Program-made: the position numbers and the translations under genes | Notes under the pieces: generated by a model | The model's database searches: none | Told to the model about the DNA's origin: nothing | Seen by the model: the letters and a program-made list of their open reading frames with translations, nothing else | Source of the DNA: Eucalyptus grandis | Lineage: Eukaryota > Streptophyta > Magnoliopsida > Myrtales > Myrtaceae | Direction of reading: 5' to 3' | Length of the DNA: 64,000 nt | Assembly (NCBI RefSeq): GCF_016545825.1 | Contig: NC_052614.1 | Location: 4,254,630-4,318,629, forward strand | In this document: positions 1 through 13,387 of the stretch, piece by piece | Layout: each line of letters begins with the position of its first letter | Position numbering within the stretch: position 1 is the first letter of the stretch

Positions 1-1109
1 CGCACTTATAAAAATTGAAAAATATCAATGATTTATTAAAATGTTGCTAAATTCCTGTGCTTTTCCTAGTAAAGCTACTATAACCTACCCCATGATCCAG
101 AGATCAATACCCCCCTAAAGCATCTGGTCAACTTCCACAATCAACGTTTCCATTCCTTAGAACTACTCAAAGACAAAAGTACGATAATGCGAGCAATAAT
201 TTGTGTGATAGATATTTTATTAATATGTTATATTTGTACCTCATTTTTCATATATGTATGTCCCAAATTGTCTATTATAATTTTCTCAAGTTCCCACCAC
301 CATACTATGAATGCATTCCACATTTGACCCTTAGACAATTCGATTTGACTTTTAGTGAACATTGATAGAAGTTTAATGACACGGACAAATGTTTTAGTCC
401 AAACAAAACAGTAGGTGGCTATGTTATTGCCACATTAATCATTCGAGAGAGATTTATAGAAAATAGGGTAATCAGATTAAAATGGGGAATTAATGATATT
501 TTATGGCAAATGGATCACGTCGATATCGTGAATCTAATATCTAGATAGCTTTAATGTTGCAGATTTGGTTATACAATGGTCGAATCAGGTATAGGAGAGA
601 AAATGGAGAGCCATTTGAGATAGAATTTGATGTATTCTTCTCGTGCAACTTCTTTGCCTATGTTACACTATTCAATCACTAGGCACTCAAGTCGACGGTG
701 AAAGACGAGGTCAGGACGAGACTTGAGACAAGACTTAGAGTTAAGTTTATCAAATATAGATCTGCCAAGTTGAATTACCGAGAAACCATCAGCTTCAATG
801 CTTATAGAAGCACCACATCAAATGCCATAAAATAGTTTTGGAATCAACTTGACCAGAACAAAGTATAAGACAACTATACATTGAAGCCCAAGTTCATGGG
901 CCGATTTTATAAACATTACCAATACGTATGAAGTGGTGCTGTAAAATTGGAAGTGTGCATAGTATGCCCTATGCTTCAATACAACACCAGGAACGTATCT
1001 ACGCATTAAGAACTTGCTCATGGTACAAACTTGCACGACATTTCTAGATAATTTACAATGGCTTTCGTTTTCAGGTGAAGCAGGACAGTAAATGATCCAT
1101 TAGCTGGCT
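1..1109. other. No gene recognised; 3' flank of the CAP-D3 remnant
   Basis: AT-rich sequence without an open frame of convincing composition. The part just below 1110 would be the 3' untranslated region and downstream flank of the minus-strand CAP-D3 remnant. A 72-codon minus frame at 818-1036 shows no recognisable motif. I see no transposon termini here. Confidence 0.5.
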
Positions 1110-3293
1110 CTAACCTTCATCATCAGAACCAAAGCGCTGCCTTCTTAAAGATTCCAGCACTTCTCTGGGACGATTGCTTGGAGCGCCCCTACTACCTGTC
1201 GCTCCACTGCAAGACTTGACCTTGGGCGCTTTGAGAGAACTAAGAGGTGGCGTGGAAGTCCCTTTGTTTACTTCCCCGAGCTCAGACCGCGCTGTGGCCT
1301 CAGCTGCAGCGTCTGCCAGAGCCGAAGCCACTCTAGAATTGCTCTGCAATTCATTGGAGGACTTGTTCTGGCGCGGCACTCCACTGGGAGCGTTGGAAGC
1401 CTGAGGCATATGATTATTCCCTGATTTTCCCATTGCAGCAACGGTCTCTGCAGCTTCTGATCTGGCCTTTGCAGATTCATGTTTCTGCATGTCATATAAG
1501 AGCTCTCTTTGGAGCTGCTTATCAGCAACTAATATTTCATCTATCTCATTCTTGTAGTCCTTGAGGAGGAGACGGAGGCAATCCATGAGGGAACCTGTGA
1601 GGGGGCTGTTCTTGCTCTCGAGCAATCTCTTCAGCTCTATGAATATGGGGATGGTGTTTTGTATGAGGCTCTTTCTTACTGCTTGACTTATCACCCGTCC
1701 CTTAGCAGCCGCAGGGGATGTTCCACCAGAACCGTTGCTTTTGTCATCCATTTCGGGAGACTCCAATGTGGAATTCTGGCTCGTTGGGAGGCGGATTTCC
1801 TTGCATGCAAGAATCTGAAAAGCATCCTGTTCCCTCATTTGAGGGTGCATAAATACACGTAAAGATGAGTTTATGCAGGTCATAAGAATTAGGATTTTCA
1901 TTGAGGATAAGCTTACAGGGTCAAACTCTATCATTTTATTAAAACCAAAAGAACAGTGATTGGTGAATATATCTTTCAACAATTGCTAAGTGCCAGTTCA
2001 ATTACAATGCTTTGATTCACACAGTACATGAAGTTTAGCAAGCATTTCGCAGAGAGACCACATTTTCCCTTACGTGGTAAAGCAAAGGGACAGTTTGTGT
2101 GTTATTTTGGGCTTATGGAGATGACATTTGCAATGTTTAATTCCAAACAGGGAACATATATTCGTTTTTTTTCCTGCATCTATCAACTTAGATAAGGAGA
2201 GATACTTCCACGTGTATTACAGTCTATATCACATTCTCTGCAGCTATCCATGTATAATTGTTGACCAATATTAACGTGCATTGCATGGTACCTGTAGAAC
2301 TGACTGTCCAGTAGTATCTCGATATTGAGCATACCATCAGATGCCGCTGCAAGTATCTCTGCACAAATCTTAGCAAATGTGGCCAACAAGTGCTCGGGGG
2401 CCATTTGTTTCAGCAAACGAGTGTAAATGCGCATTCTCTTGGACCTTGAAATCTCATCAGTGCCCCTGGAAATTTAAGCCTGATGAAGGGTCTCTTTTGG
2501 TACCATATGATTTTCTCTCTGAATGAGATCTCGATCCCAGTAAACATTCTTAAGTGAGATGTGTAATCAATACCTTATGGAAAATAGCCGGCTCTCAGAC
2601 TGTGAACTCTGTGAACTACAATGTCCACCGTGCGCACGGCAATCATTCAGAATGAAAATTGCTTCCACAAAACTGTTATAAGCCAAAAGTGGTACTTTGA
2701 CTGCAAAGAGAGAAGAATATATATTTAAAAGGACAGGATTAATAAACAGCTCTTTGAAGATCAACCTTTATAACTGTATGCTACCTCTTAGAATATTTTC
2801 AAAAAGGAAATCAGCAAGTTCTCTGATCTTTTCGGATTCATCCACCAGAGACAAAAGAAAGCGCACTCCCCTCCATTTCACGTAGTCCCTCTGTAAGTAA
2901 TTTATGCCAACTAATCAATGGAAGAGTATATCTTCATCAACAAGCAAAGCTTTTGTCTAAACATGACATCATAAATAGTGATACCAGAAGCAAAACTAGA
3001 CCTGGAGCAATCTTGACAGAAGTATGAAAGTCTGCCTCCTGACAAGTTCGCATGGATCACCCAGACACCTCATGATCTTTGCTATGTGACTGTATAGTGA
3101 TGAAGCATTAGTCACGTGAACAGTTTTCCAAGCTTCAAGTGAATCCTTATCACTTCCGCATATGTGGGTCAAATATCACAACTAGTATAATTAGCACTCA
3201 CCAATCAATTAAAGCAGTGTAACGAACACAAAAATCTGCCATCATCACAACAAGATTGTTCCTAAGAGCGGCTGAATCACTTTTCTCAAGCTC
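1110..3293 (-). pseudogene. Condensin-II subunit D3 (CAP-D3), C-terminal six exons, frameshifted
   Basis: CAP-D3 is the HEAT-repeat subunit of condensin II, which compacts chromosomes. Six minus-strand exons with GT-AG borders can be read: 3202-3293, 3002-3089, 2785-2890, 2574-2700, 2292-2465 and 1110-1826. In order they give CAP-D3-like blocks such as LRNNLVVMMADFCVRYTAL, CELVRRQTFILLSRLLQ, RDYVKWRGVRFLLSLVDES, PLLAYNSFVEAIFILNDC, QMAPEHLLATFAKICAEIL, and in the last exon IPIFIELKRLLESKNSPLTG and DYKNEIDEILVADKQLQREL, ending in a low-complexity Ser/Ala/Arg tail. Exon phases agree except in the fifth exon, where one base is missing near 2318: the frame reads LNIE, then shifts, and the last exon is in phase only if that base is put back. 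No preceding exon was found between 3294 and about 3955, where the segmental duplication begins, so the N-terminal part of the gene is absent or far away. The family assignment is firm; pseudogene status rests on the frameshift and the missing 5' exons. Confidence 0.85.
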
Positions 3294-6200
3294 CTGCAAC
3301 ATTAGGAAATCATTAACACGATAAACAAGAAAACAAAATGGGAAAGCCAACTAGAAGACAAGATCTTTTAGGGAAAAACTTGAACATCATAAAAAATTAT
3401 CAGGAACACAACATGTCACCTAAAAAGCAGATTTTGGGGTTCAAGGGGAAAGCCAGGAAGCATTTTAAGCAAAGGTTTCACATATTCATTTGAAATTTCA
3501 AGAACAAATTCAAATTTTGTCGATCATTTTATTTGATCTCTAATCATCAAATCATCTAAAGCCGAGTCTTCGCATGCATCAAACTGGTATTCCACTAACC
3601 AGTAACTTCAATAAATTTCAATATCTTGCGATGGATGTCTTGCAGACATGAACTAACTTTAAGCTGGGAGGTTTAGTCCAGTTCATAGAAGAAAATACAT
3701 AAGGCTAACACTTTCCTCAAACTTAAGTTTTATATTGTCAGAACCCATTTAATTAAAAGACAATAACAAAAGCAGCAGCACAGAAAAACAGTGTTTGCAG
3801 TTTGGCCTTTCAATCTCTAAAGGAAAGTAATCTGACAATCCTAAATGGGAATATTCAAGGGAACCTAGATAATATCTCCACATATCAGCACTTTTTAATC
3901 TTGAAGAGACGCATAAATGGGCATCATAGAAAAGTGCAGCCTTACCAAACTACACTTTTTGACAGAATCAAGGCCATAACTCCACCATCAGATCGAGCAA
4001 TCTATGTATTAGCACTTCAATTGACAAACAAAGTGGAATATAGATCCTCAGATATTCATCATCTCAACATTGGTGTCCTGGATTTAAGAAAAGTAATAAT
4101 CTTATGATGGTGCCTCCAGTGGCTTATTAATTCATGAGAGAATAAGTGGACATAAGCTACTAAAAATGCAATTGAAACCACATAAACCTGAGTAGTTGCT
4201 ATGATCAATCAATACTTAGAAGTGTTATTCCACATTGGTTGCAATAAAGGGTATCAATAGGGGTCATATACATGCAGTCTACCTCTAATTAATCCTTTAA
4301 GCTTTTGGGTTGAACTTTTGCTAACAATGAATGAAGTTCTGTTTTATAATGCATGAATGAATGAAAGAATCACATAATAAACATCCTATGCCCTAGGAAA
4401 CCAACTTTAATAGAACTTGGAAAAAGGTAATATTCTGTTTGCATAAGAACATATTCATGTCATGTCAAGGATGAAGAATCTTACTCCATGACTGATGACG
4501 TGTAATGACATGTAATGTCATGTACTTCAAAAGCATCCTTATCTATTTTCTTTCCCACAGGATCACAAGCCAGATGATGCTGAAGCATCAAATTCACGTG
4601 GTCGACCAATTTCCCCAAGAGTTCTTGAAATAAGAGGAAAACAATAAGACGTCGACACGAAAAGCCCCATGCCAAACTGAAAATACTAATGTGAAGTAGG
4701 TACTCTCAACTGCTATATTTACATTTACCAGCAAACACGGATGATCTCTGGAATACGATCTCTGTCGTGCTGTTGTCATGCGAATATTAATTCTACATGG
4801 GGCATATGTGTTCACCATCATTCTGGTATCCTCTATGTAGGTGAAAAAAAAAACGAACATGATTTCTCTCATCAGTATTCAGAGACACACATTAACTATT
4901 GTGCAAATGATAATAAAAGAACATGACTAGTATCTTCCAAGTCAATTTACACTCCTAATATTGCCAATGAGCTATTCTTATGTCAAGATTACAGCTGTAG
5001 TTGGAAATGCTTGCTTCTGTTGCAGTACCATTTAAGCTCTCCACAGAATTAAAAATCACATGCACAGCTCCTCCCATTTCTTTTCAGAGCCATAAACAGC
5101 AGCGTAGTACTCGAGCTCCACAGATTTCTTGTCCCCGCGATCAGCCAAGCCAAAAATAGTGCACACTTCTAGCTGAAACCACAATTATTGTAGGAGTGAC
5201 TTTACAATTCCGTTCAGAGGTGGTAGCTGTAGCAAAACATTTGGATTTGAGCTGTAGATCAAGAAAAGATGGCAAATAGAGATCTAGATTAGCTCTCAAA
5301 CGGTAAAGAACTTGAGCAAACCACCTTTCTAGCCACCCATTGATTACTTGTCATGTTTATCCCAAAAAACATGAAAGCAATACGGTTGATTTTGAGGACT
5401 TCCTCCATACTTCTGGTTTGGATCTCACACTGTTATCCACAATACAGTGGAAATCCTCTGTTCCTTTTAAGCCTCTGGGGTGTAGACATTGTCATCACCA
5501 AACAATGACTGAATTGAAGTAATAAATTGCGGATGATGTTAAGGTTACGGATGATGTTAAGGTATGAAATTGCAAGATGATAATTAAAGGCATGAAGAAA
5601 AACAAGGAAAGAGTGGCTTCATGATTTGTAATGGGTTTCGACCATTGATGATAACACTTTCAGCCTGATCAAGGCCATGTATCTACCTTCAGAGAGAGCA
5701 ATCTTCACATTGGCATATTTAGCGACGAGCAAAGTTTGATACAGATCCATGGAGACTCATCATCTTGACATTAGTGCCCTGGCTTTGAGAAAATGCAGAA
5801 CACGTCTACGGTACATTCTTTGCCTACTTCCATGACCAAATAACGAATTAATAAAATGCAATCAAGATCACATATGCATGAGCAGTGTCCAAAATACATC
5901 GGATTGTGAATTTCTCTACTTCATAGAAGTTGGAGAGAAGTATTACTTTATTTAAACAAGCACATATTGATACCACGTCAAGAATGAAGAATATCGTACT
6001 ATTTGACTGAAGAGATCAAATATCCTTTTTGAGGCTATCCGATCTTTTTTATTCATATCACGATCACAAGCCAGATAAAACTGAAGCATTACAATTACTT
6101 TGCTCAAACAACTTCCTCCAGTTGCTAGAATTAAGACAGGAAAATTATAACATGTCAAAGAAAAGCCACGTCCAAACTGAAAATACTAATGAAAGCAGGT

Positions 6201-8560
6201 AATCTCCACAGAAAACGGCACTATAGCTGCTATATTTTTTTTTTGTTTTTTTGGGAGATGTTAGCAATATCCAGAATCAGATCTTTTTCTTCCTCTCTTC
6301 TCTCCATTTTCTTTCTACATGAGCTCCCAAATTAAGAGGGAGCCGAACATCTCTTTTTTCTCCCCTTAAGCCGACGTCCACTTCCCTTGTTTACTTGACT
6401 TTTCAACCTTCTCTTTTGTTTTTGGTTTTTTTTTTTTTTCAACAGGCCACAGAATTTCTTTTTTAGTTGATCAAATCCCAAGTATTACAGTAACTTCATC
6501 ACGATAAGTCAATTTTAAACATACTTGCGCCAAACTACTAGGGATAAAAATTAACAACAAATCAATAACTCATCTACCAACCGGCGTGCTTCAACTTTTA
6601 AACTTGTGGATGAACACCCCAAACAACCTTTTATGTATTAATGTAAAATAGAGTATGTTCAACAAAAGCGAATTTGAACAAAGACACATAATTATCTGCA
6701 ACAATCAAATTGGACAAAATAAATATCGCTTATTTTATAGTGGCAACATCTAAAGCCTCCAAACTAAGCTCCATAGATCGATCTTCCTCCTTACCATTCC
6801 ACAATCAAGCTTCCCAAACAGCACAAATGGAGTTTTTGCAGGCGAATTGGGGAGAGACTCCATGACGGAACAATGAAGCACCAGCAATCAACAGCACGGC
6901 TCAATCGTGGACCAACTATCTTGCCCAACATGAGAAAAGAAAACATTGTAAAGCTGAGGAACAGACAATAAGTTGGCCAAAGTAGCCTCCACCCCTGCAT
7001 CAAACATAACCCATCCCCGCTGGAGACGCAATTCTCAAATTCATAGTTGAACTGGCCAATGACTAGATATTTATCAAGCACGACTTAACGTCATTCTTCG
7101 ACTCCTTTTTGTGAACTGATATCTTCTGGTAACTTAAAAGAAAAGCCACTTACTATCAGATTCAGCCAGATGACTCGAATTTGCATCGGTGCGAACAACA
7201 GTTGACTAGCATAGAGTATGTAACCTTCAAAAAGCAAGACCATCACATTATAGAGGATCCATACAAAGGATCACAGCATGTAAACCAACCATGGAAATAG
7301 AAAGAAATTTAATGGTGTTTCTGTTTCAACATTAGAAATCAAAAGGTGCTTCTTGACCTTGTCAACAAGACGAGAATTATTTTGCTATGATTGGCCATAA
7401 GATGCAAAGTTTTATGTTTTTCGAAGGTTTGAAGCATTGAGTATGAACAAAAGACACATTGCAAATGCCAAAAACAACAGTATAGATGAAAGTTAAAAGC
7501 AAAAGTTCTTCCAAACACACCACAATGTCAGAGCCCGATAACCCCTGGTGAAAGAAATGGCCAATGGACTTCTATTATCACAGCTCAAGCTTTTGCATTT
7601 TCCCACAGTCAGAAGGAGATCAGGAGAAATTCCATTGAACTAGAAAGCTAGCAAAGAAAAAGTAAGGACAAAATGAACAAGCCATATCACCATCACAACA
7701 CTTTGGACACTAGCATCCTTTTCCGTGTGAAATTAGTAGCCTTCAACACCATTTCACAACGTCATTAGTTAACTGGGATGAGAGAGGACATCCTCGGAAA
7801 ATCTTATGAGAAGGAATTACAACATACTCAGGGAGAAAATGCTACTTTGGATCAGGGGTACAAACAAATGGTTCAGAAGAGATTGTTCATCTTTCCACTT
7901 CTCATCACCCCTCAACGTGCTTCAAGATCCGAGAACAAGAAAGAAATGGCTATTAAAGTAGAACCTCGTCAATCAAGGTAATCTTCCCGTTCAACCTGAA
8001 GTTAGTTCACATTAGTTCCGACAACTCTGCAGTCAATTTCCACGCCACCTAGACAGGGTGATAAAATCAACCTAAGCCTGTAATAGGCTCATAAGTCCTT
8101 ATAATCCTGCTATACATGCTCTATGACTCCTCAGACAACATAAGGAAAATTCATCACTATTGACACGAAACCTAATCAAAAGCTGTTATAGTCATTTGAT
8201 TACACCATAGCAAACTGGTAGAAGAGAATAACAGAGCATATCTCTGCACCTAACAGGAATTGCAAGCTGATAAATATAACAGGACAACTAAACATGCTTT
8301 GCTGAACATGCTAAAAAGCTCGAATTAGTTTCATTTCATTTCTTGTGTGTGGAGACATCAAAGATCCAAAATCAGACCAACAATAGCGACTCAAAACCTT
8401 GAAACACTAGAATGCGCATGCACCAATCATGCCAAGAACCAACCAATGAATAAAGCGATCAATCTGCAAAAAGAATGAATTAATGTTAAAAAGGGGTCCA
8501 ATCACCTGGACTCTGAAGATATGGCGACCGGAAGCAATGAAGACCCAACATGAAGATCCT
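3294..8560. other. Region without an intact gene; left part of segmental copy A
   Basis: From about 3955 this stretch aligns by eye with 47225-51990. It holds no convincing open gene. Short coding-like blocks occur on minus: around 5050-5170 (ends YYAAVYGSEKKWEELCM, stop), 5690-5800 (LLVAKYANVKIALSEGRY), 4560-4640 and 6060-6130 (a repeated LQ..LACD block). I could not assign them to a family. A pyrimidine-rich tract lies at 6220-6460. Confidence 0.5.
3955..6300 (+). repeat. Older internal direct repeat, two units of about 1.7 kb
   Basis: Within copy A, the stretch from 3960 resembles the stretch from about 5670. Both start with 'atcaaggccat', continue through an 'acattgg/acattag...gccctgg/gtcctgg' block, a block with 'atgtcaaggatgaag/cgtcaagaatgaagaat', and a block 'gatcacaagccagat...ctgaagcat'. 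The same two units are found in copy B from about 47230 and 48910. The unit duplication therefore predates the large segmental duplication. Confidence 0.65.
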
Positions 8561-10070
8561 TCAGCATGTGAGCGTGAATTCACCTCGCCTCCAATATTCT
8601 CTCTCTTCCATAATCACCCCCATCGCCGAGCTCCTGCGTTGCTCCATTTCAACCAATCCTGAGTGGATGAGGTTAGAAGTCCCATCCCGCATCTTGTCCC
8701 CACGAAGATAAGACCATAGCCCGTCGTGTGGTAAAAAGTCCGGAAATTTCTTAAGTGACTCGCACCCACGCCTATCAAAGAGCTTCAGGAATTTGCTAGG
8801 GAAGCAAATTTCAACTAAGCTTTTGCAATCCCTAACAATCAACGCCTTCAGATGCTCCGACTTTGAAATGTCTAGTTCTTGAATGTGCTTGCGCGCAGAG
8901 ATATCCAACACTTCCAGGGATCCCAATTTTTCAAGGCCTCGTATCGCATGGAGATTATCTGGCTCTTCATTAATATCCTCCATAATGAACTGATTTGGAT
9001 CTCTAGATAGGTCCAACTTTCTTAGGGATTTTAAAGCTTCCAGTCCATCCAATTGCTTCAGCCCATTGCAAAATTTGAGCCGTAATTCCGACAGAAATTC
9101 CAAATCGGAAAGATTTGGCAACCTTTCCAATTCGGGACATCCCCAAATATCAAGCTTCCGTATGCAGGAGGGAAGCTCTAGGATGCTTTGAAGAGACCTG
9201 CAATCATGAAGGCTGAGCTCCCTTAGATGCTTCAGGTGAGAGAGCTCTGGGATGCTTTGAAGAGACTCGCAATAATAAAGGCAGAGCTTCTGTAGATGCT
9301 TCAGGTGAGAGAGCGGTGGCAGCTCATTGCTCTGACAGGTGACCCCCAGGAATGATAAGCTAGAAGGAGGTTTTGGGAGTGACTTAAGCTCCTTACAGTA
9401 ACTTAAATCGAGGTATTCAAGAGAAGAAAGCTGATCTAAGTTTTCCGGCAAGCCAGAAATATTCGTACACCTTAAATCAAGGGTCTTTAGAGAAGACAAT
9501 CCACCTTCATCAACAAGAATTTGTCCTTCCAAGGTTGTAGCATTCGTTGGCATCGAACTCTGGAGGCTTTGCAATTTCCCAAAGTGCTCGATAACCTTTT
9601 TATCTGGCTAGAATGAATCCTGAGAATTTTTAGTTTGTTCAATTCCCCGATGGATTCAGGTAATTCCTTAATATTTGCAAATGATGAGTCCAGCTCAACT
9701 AACTCTCCCAACTTACCAATTGAAGAAGGGATTTGTTCTAATGACGAACTTCCTTGCCGACACACACTAAGCCTTTTTAGCTTATTAGAGATCCTATACA
9801 TGGAGGAATTTCTTTTATCAAAGTGTAGCCTATGACAAGTTCCTCCAAATTTTCTAGTTCGCCAAGTTGTTTAGGTAACTTCTTCAAACTTTGACAATTG
9901 TATAAGTTCAAGGAAACAAGACGCTTGATGTCTCCAATGGAAGGGTCGATTTCCTTCAAACCAGAACAATGTTTGAGGATTAGCATCTCTAAATTTTTAA
10001 ACACAGAGAGATTAGGGGTGCTCCGTAAATTGAAGCACCTTGAAAGATTGAGAACTTTCAACCTCTCCAT
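8561..10070 (-). pseudogene. TNL-A exon 4, LRR and C-terminal domain, two frameshifts
   Basis: Acceptor TTCTTGTAG, then MERLKVLNLSRCFNLRS. A regular array of LRRs follows (for example KNLEMLILKHC, LVSLNLYNCQSLKKLP, LSSLEYLDLSYCKELKSLP), then a post-LRR segment with ISARKHIQELDISKSEHLK. Two frame breaks are seen against copy B: near 9785 (CTAATAAG where B has CTAAAGAAG) and near 9582 (one base lost beside CCCAA). The last part, 8561 to about 9574, is an uninterrupted 337-codon frame. The C-terminus is about 40 residues longer than in B. Confidence 0.85.
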
Positions 10071-10163
10071 CTACAAGAAAGAAACATATTCCAAGATTAG
10101 CAATTAGATATAGAATGATCTATCATCAATAGTAACATAAGAAAATGCCTTTTTCATCTTTAC

Positions 10164-10463
10164 CTTAATTGAACTCCATCCTCTCCAATTTGGACTAATA
10201 TAGTTTCCACTAAATGAATCATCCGATAAATCAAGTACGACTAATTTCTCCAAATGAACCTTGGTTGCCTTGAAAGAGACCGGACATCTCTCCCACTTTA
10301 GCCATCTCAATTCAGCAAGTGATCCTTCGAAATCTCCATCAAAATCCACATCCTTCACGTGAAGGAACTTCAAGTTAGGCATTTTTTTGAAGCTCTCTTG
10401 CTTCATGAACTCTCTAGAGCCCCTTTTGTCTAGACACAGTGCCTCAATATTTTCATTTTCCTC
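10164..10463 (-). CDS. TNL-A exon 3, NB-LRR linker and first LRRs
   Basis: Starts after acceptor TTTTTTAG at 10464-10465 and reads EENENIEALCLDKRGSREFM, then KMPNLKFLHVKDVDFDGDF and LRWLKWERCPVSF. This is the typical NB-LRR linker followed by the first leucine-rich repeats. It ends with WRGWSSIK and donor GTAAAG. Its length is exactly 300 bases, and the equivalent exon in copy B is 303. No lesion was seen. Confidence 0.85.
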
Positions 10464-13387
10464 CTAAAAAATATATAATAAAATTGAGGATTATAAATAC
10501 CATCCAACCTCCTTTTGTTAGTATAATCTGCATGTTATTGTGGCCGATGCATTTTGTCTACACTTATAGGAAAAAAGAAATATATTTGATCTTCTACAAT
10601 TACATGATCATGTAATATGTTCTTCTTTATGTCATATGCTGTAATTTTTTATGTTTTTTATGTGAAATTCCTATATGAAATTAATGTAGTTTTCTTATAG
10701 ATTTTCAAAAACAAAAATTAAATTTTGTAACATACATAGTATTAAAGACTTTTGAACTAAATACGACATCCCTAGTTTTTATTTTGACATATGTGAGAAC
10801 TATATGAAATTAGTCTAGTTTTCTTATAGATTTTGAAATTAAATTTGTAACACATTTCAAAAACAAAAAGTACCTAATCAGACTTATGCATTCATAAAGG
10901 ATGACAACTCATTCCCTTCCCGTTCATAAAATATTTTTGGTTTTGGGATGTGGCCGGAAGGAAACAAGAATTTGGTCTATTGAACTTGAGTTTTCATTTT
11001 TGGATGTTCAAGCTCAAAGCTCAACAACTAATCCTTAGACTAGATTTTGAAGAAATTGTCTAATCAATCATAAACTTACCAATTTTACTGATTTGGTTTT
11101 AGACTTTACATGAAATTCCAATGTTCAACAACTATTAATTTTTTGAATGATCAATCATAAACTTTTTTGCAAGAAATCATTACGTGGTGATGTGCCATAT
11201 AGGATAGCCAAAAATAATTGGACCGCCATGTTGATAATTTCTTGTGAAAATTGATCTGGGTGACTACATTGAAATTTTGTGCAAAAATTTAATACAAAAT
11301 TAGTAAGGTCATGATTGAATTGACATCTGTACAATAAAATTAGAATTGATTGGAGAATTTTCCTCTGAGATGAGCGCACTATTCAATTAGTCATCATCGA
11401 ATTTGCCACAATCAATCATAAAATTCGACTTGATTTTAAGAATTTGTTGTGCATTTTTACATTCACCCAATCATGTAAAAATATATAAATTAGTGAACAA
11501 AGGTTAGAAAATATTATCTTTTTCCTCTTTTTTCATTCTAGTGTTTATTTTTGCTCCTCTAGTTATCTTATTTAATAAGTTAATTATCTGATTTTTCTTC
11601 CTAATACCTAACAATAGATTTTTGTCTCTTCTCTTCTTTCGTGTGTGTCCTGAAGGCACAATTAATCCTTACCAAGAAGGCTCACTCATTATAGAATAGA
11701 GGTGGAAATCGTATTAGGCAAACATGAGGAGATTACAATTTCTTTCACCTTTCATTATTCCATCACGTACTTCCTACAATCATTTACCTTCTTAATTTTG
11801 ATCTTTGCTTTTTCAGTTTTTGGTTGTAAATTGCTTTGTATGAATACCTAGAAAAACATATATCAGTTGTTATTTAGTTTCTTTTGTTGTAATATACTGT
11901 TATTTAATTTTGCACAATGTTGAATTATGTGCTCAAAATACCTATGATTAGAACCATGCATAGCACCAGTATGAACACTAGGACATATTATGAAAATTGG
12001 GTAAAATAGCCTATATAAATCATTTGAGTTTTGATCTTTCATATGAACATGATTGATCCATGATACACGTGTAGAGCTCATAATTAAAACTTAAAAAAAA
12101 AAGGCTAATTATGCCACATCCTTTATAATCAATGTATCTTGAACAATCTTCCAACATTTTTTTTCATGTAATTTGATAACTTGACTATAAGTTGGTATAG
12201 GCGACAATAAAATAAAAGTCAAAGTCGCACTAGAGAATTTGAATTTATTTTCTTTAAAATTTGCCAATCCTTTAAGTGAAAAGAAAAATAAGAGTTTTCT
12301 ATTTATTGTTGACTAAGAGGCATCCAAATTATGTAGTGTTGTTCCAAGTTATCAACTGACCTAGCCATGTTAATAGCATTATTATGCATTTCTAGATTAC
12401 TAAAAAAAATGATATATTTAAAGGCGCGTCTTCAATTATGTTATTAACATTCACTAAGCAATGCAGTTTAAACTAAATCTTTAATTTTCTTTGTATTAAG
12501 CATGTGTACTTCTGCATTTACATTGTCTATTAGATTTACATCGCGAACATTCATAATAAATCCTACAAAACAATTGTATAGATTTGTCATGCATATAAAA
12601 CCATTGCATAACATCTTATTACTTGAAATTGAATATAATCTTAAGTTGATAGACAATAGTTGAGGTGAAAATAATTTAAATGAAATCTTTTTTTCTTTTT
12701 TTTTGATAAAAGGTAGAATCTGTATACGAGCAAATTGCACGTATTCAAGGTTGGAAATTGAAGATAGAATAATGTATTTGATTCTTGGAGAAGGAGACTA
12801 TCGCATATATCATACAAAAGTAAAATTTCAAGAGTGAAAAAGGTGGATAACATGCTATCCATGTATTTATCCTCACACCAACGCACTTCAAAAATATATT
12901 GTTGATATATTTTGGAAAGATAGAATAAAAGCAACAAAGTAATAATCAAGAGTAATTTTTTTGTTGTTTGATTGAACAAAATAAATCAATGGCATAAAAT
13001 TATAAAGACTCTCGTGCGTTTTAGAGTGTGATAAACATGATTTATAAGTGGCATAACATAAATTTTTCAAACCCGTGTGGTGCTCGGTCACCAACAAGTA
13101 ATATAGCAAGAAGATGTAACAAATCTACTAGATAATGATGTTAAAATGACAAAAGAGCAAAATAGATAGAGTTATACACAAATTTAATAATCCTCTTCTG
13201 AGCCTCATAATCACGAATGCAAACTTTTCATGGACTAAAGGCCAAAATTGGATGTAGCTTTTACCAAGAAAATGCTAACAACATGTTGAGAATGATCAAA
13301 GACACAGAAAAAGAACAATAACAATAATGATTTGAGGAACTACCATTAGAGAACATGGGAGAGGCCTAAAGGAGACATAATTGTTAC
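10464..13387 (-). other. TNL-A intron 2 (about 2.9 kb)
   Basis: AT-rich DNA between the NB-ARC and LRR exons, colinear with the intron of copy B except that B contains a LINE. Several open frames here (for example 12468-13109) are Leu/Phe/Tyr-rich with no family signature, and I treat them as chance frames. No transposon termini were recognised. Confidence 0.7.

Noticed and set aside
12468..13109. Overlapping minus frames that could be a small membrane protein
   Set aside because: They lie in intron 2 of TNL-A, are built from AT-rich Leu/Phe/Tyr codons and are not kept in copy B.
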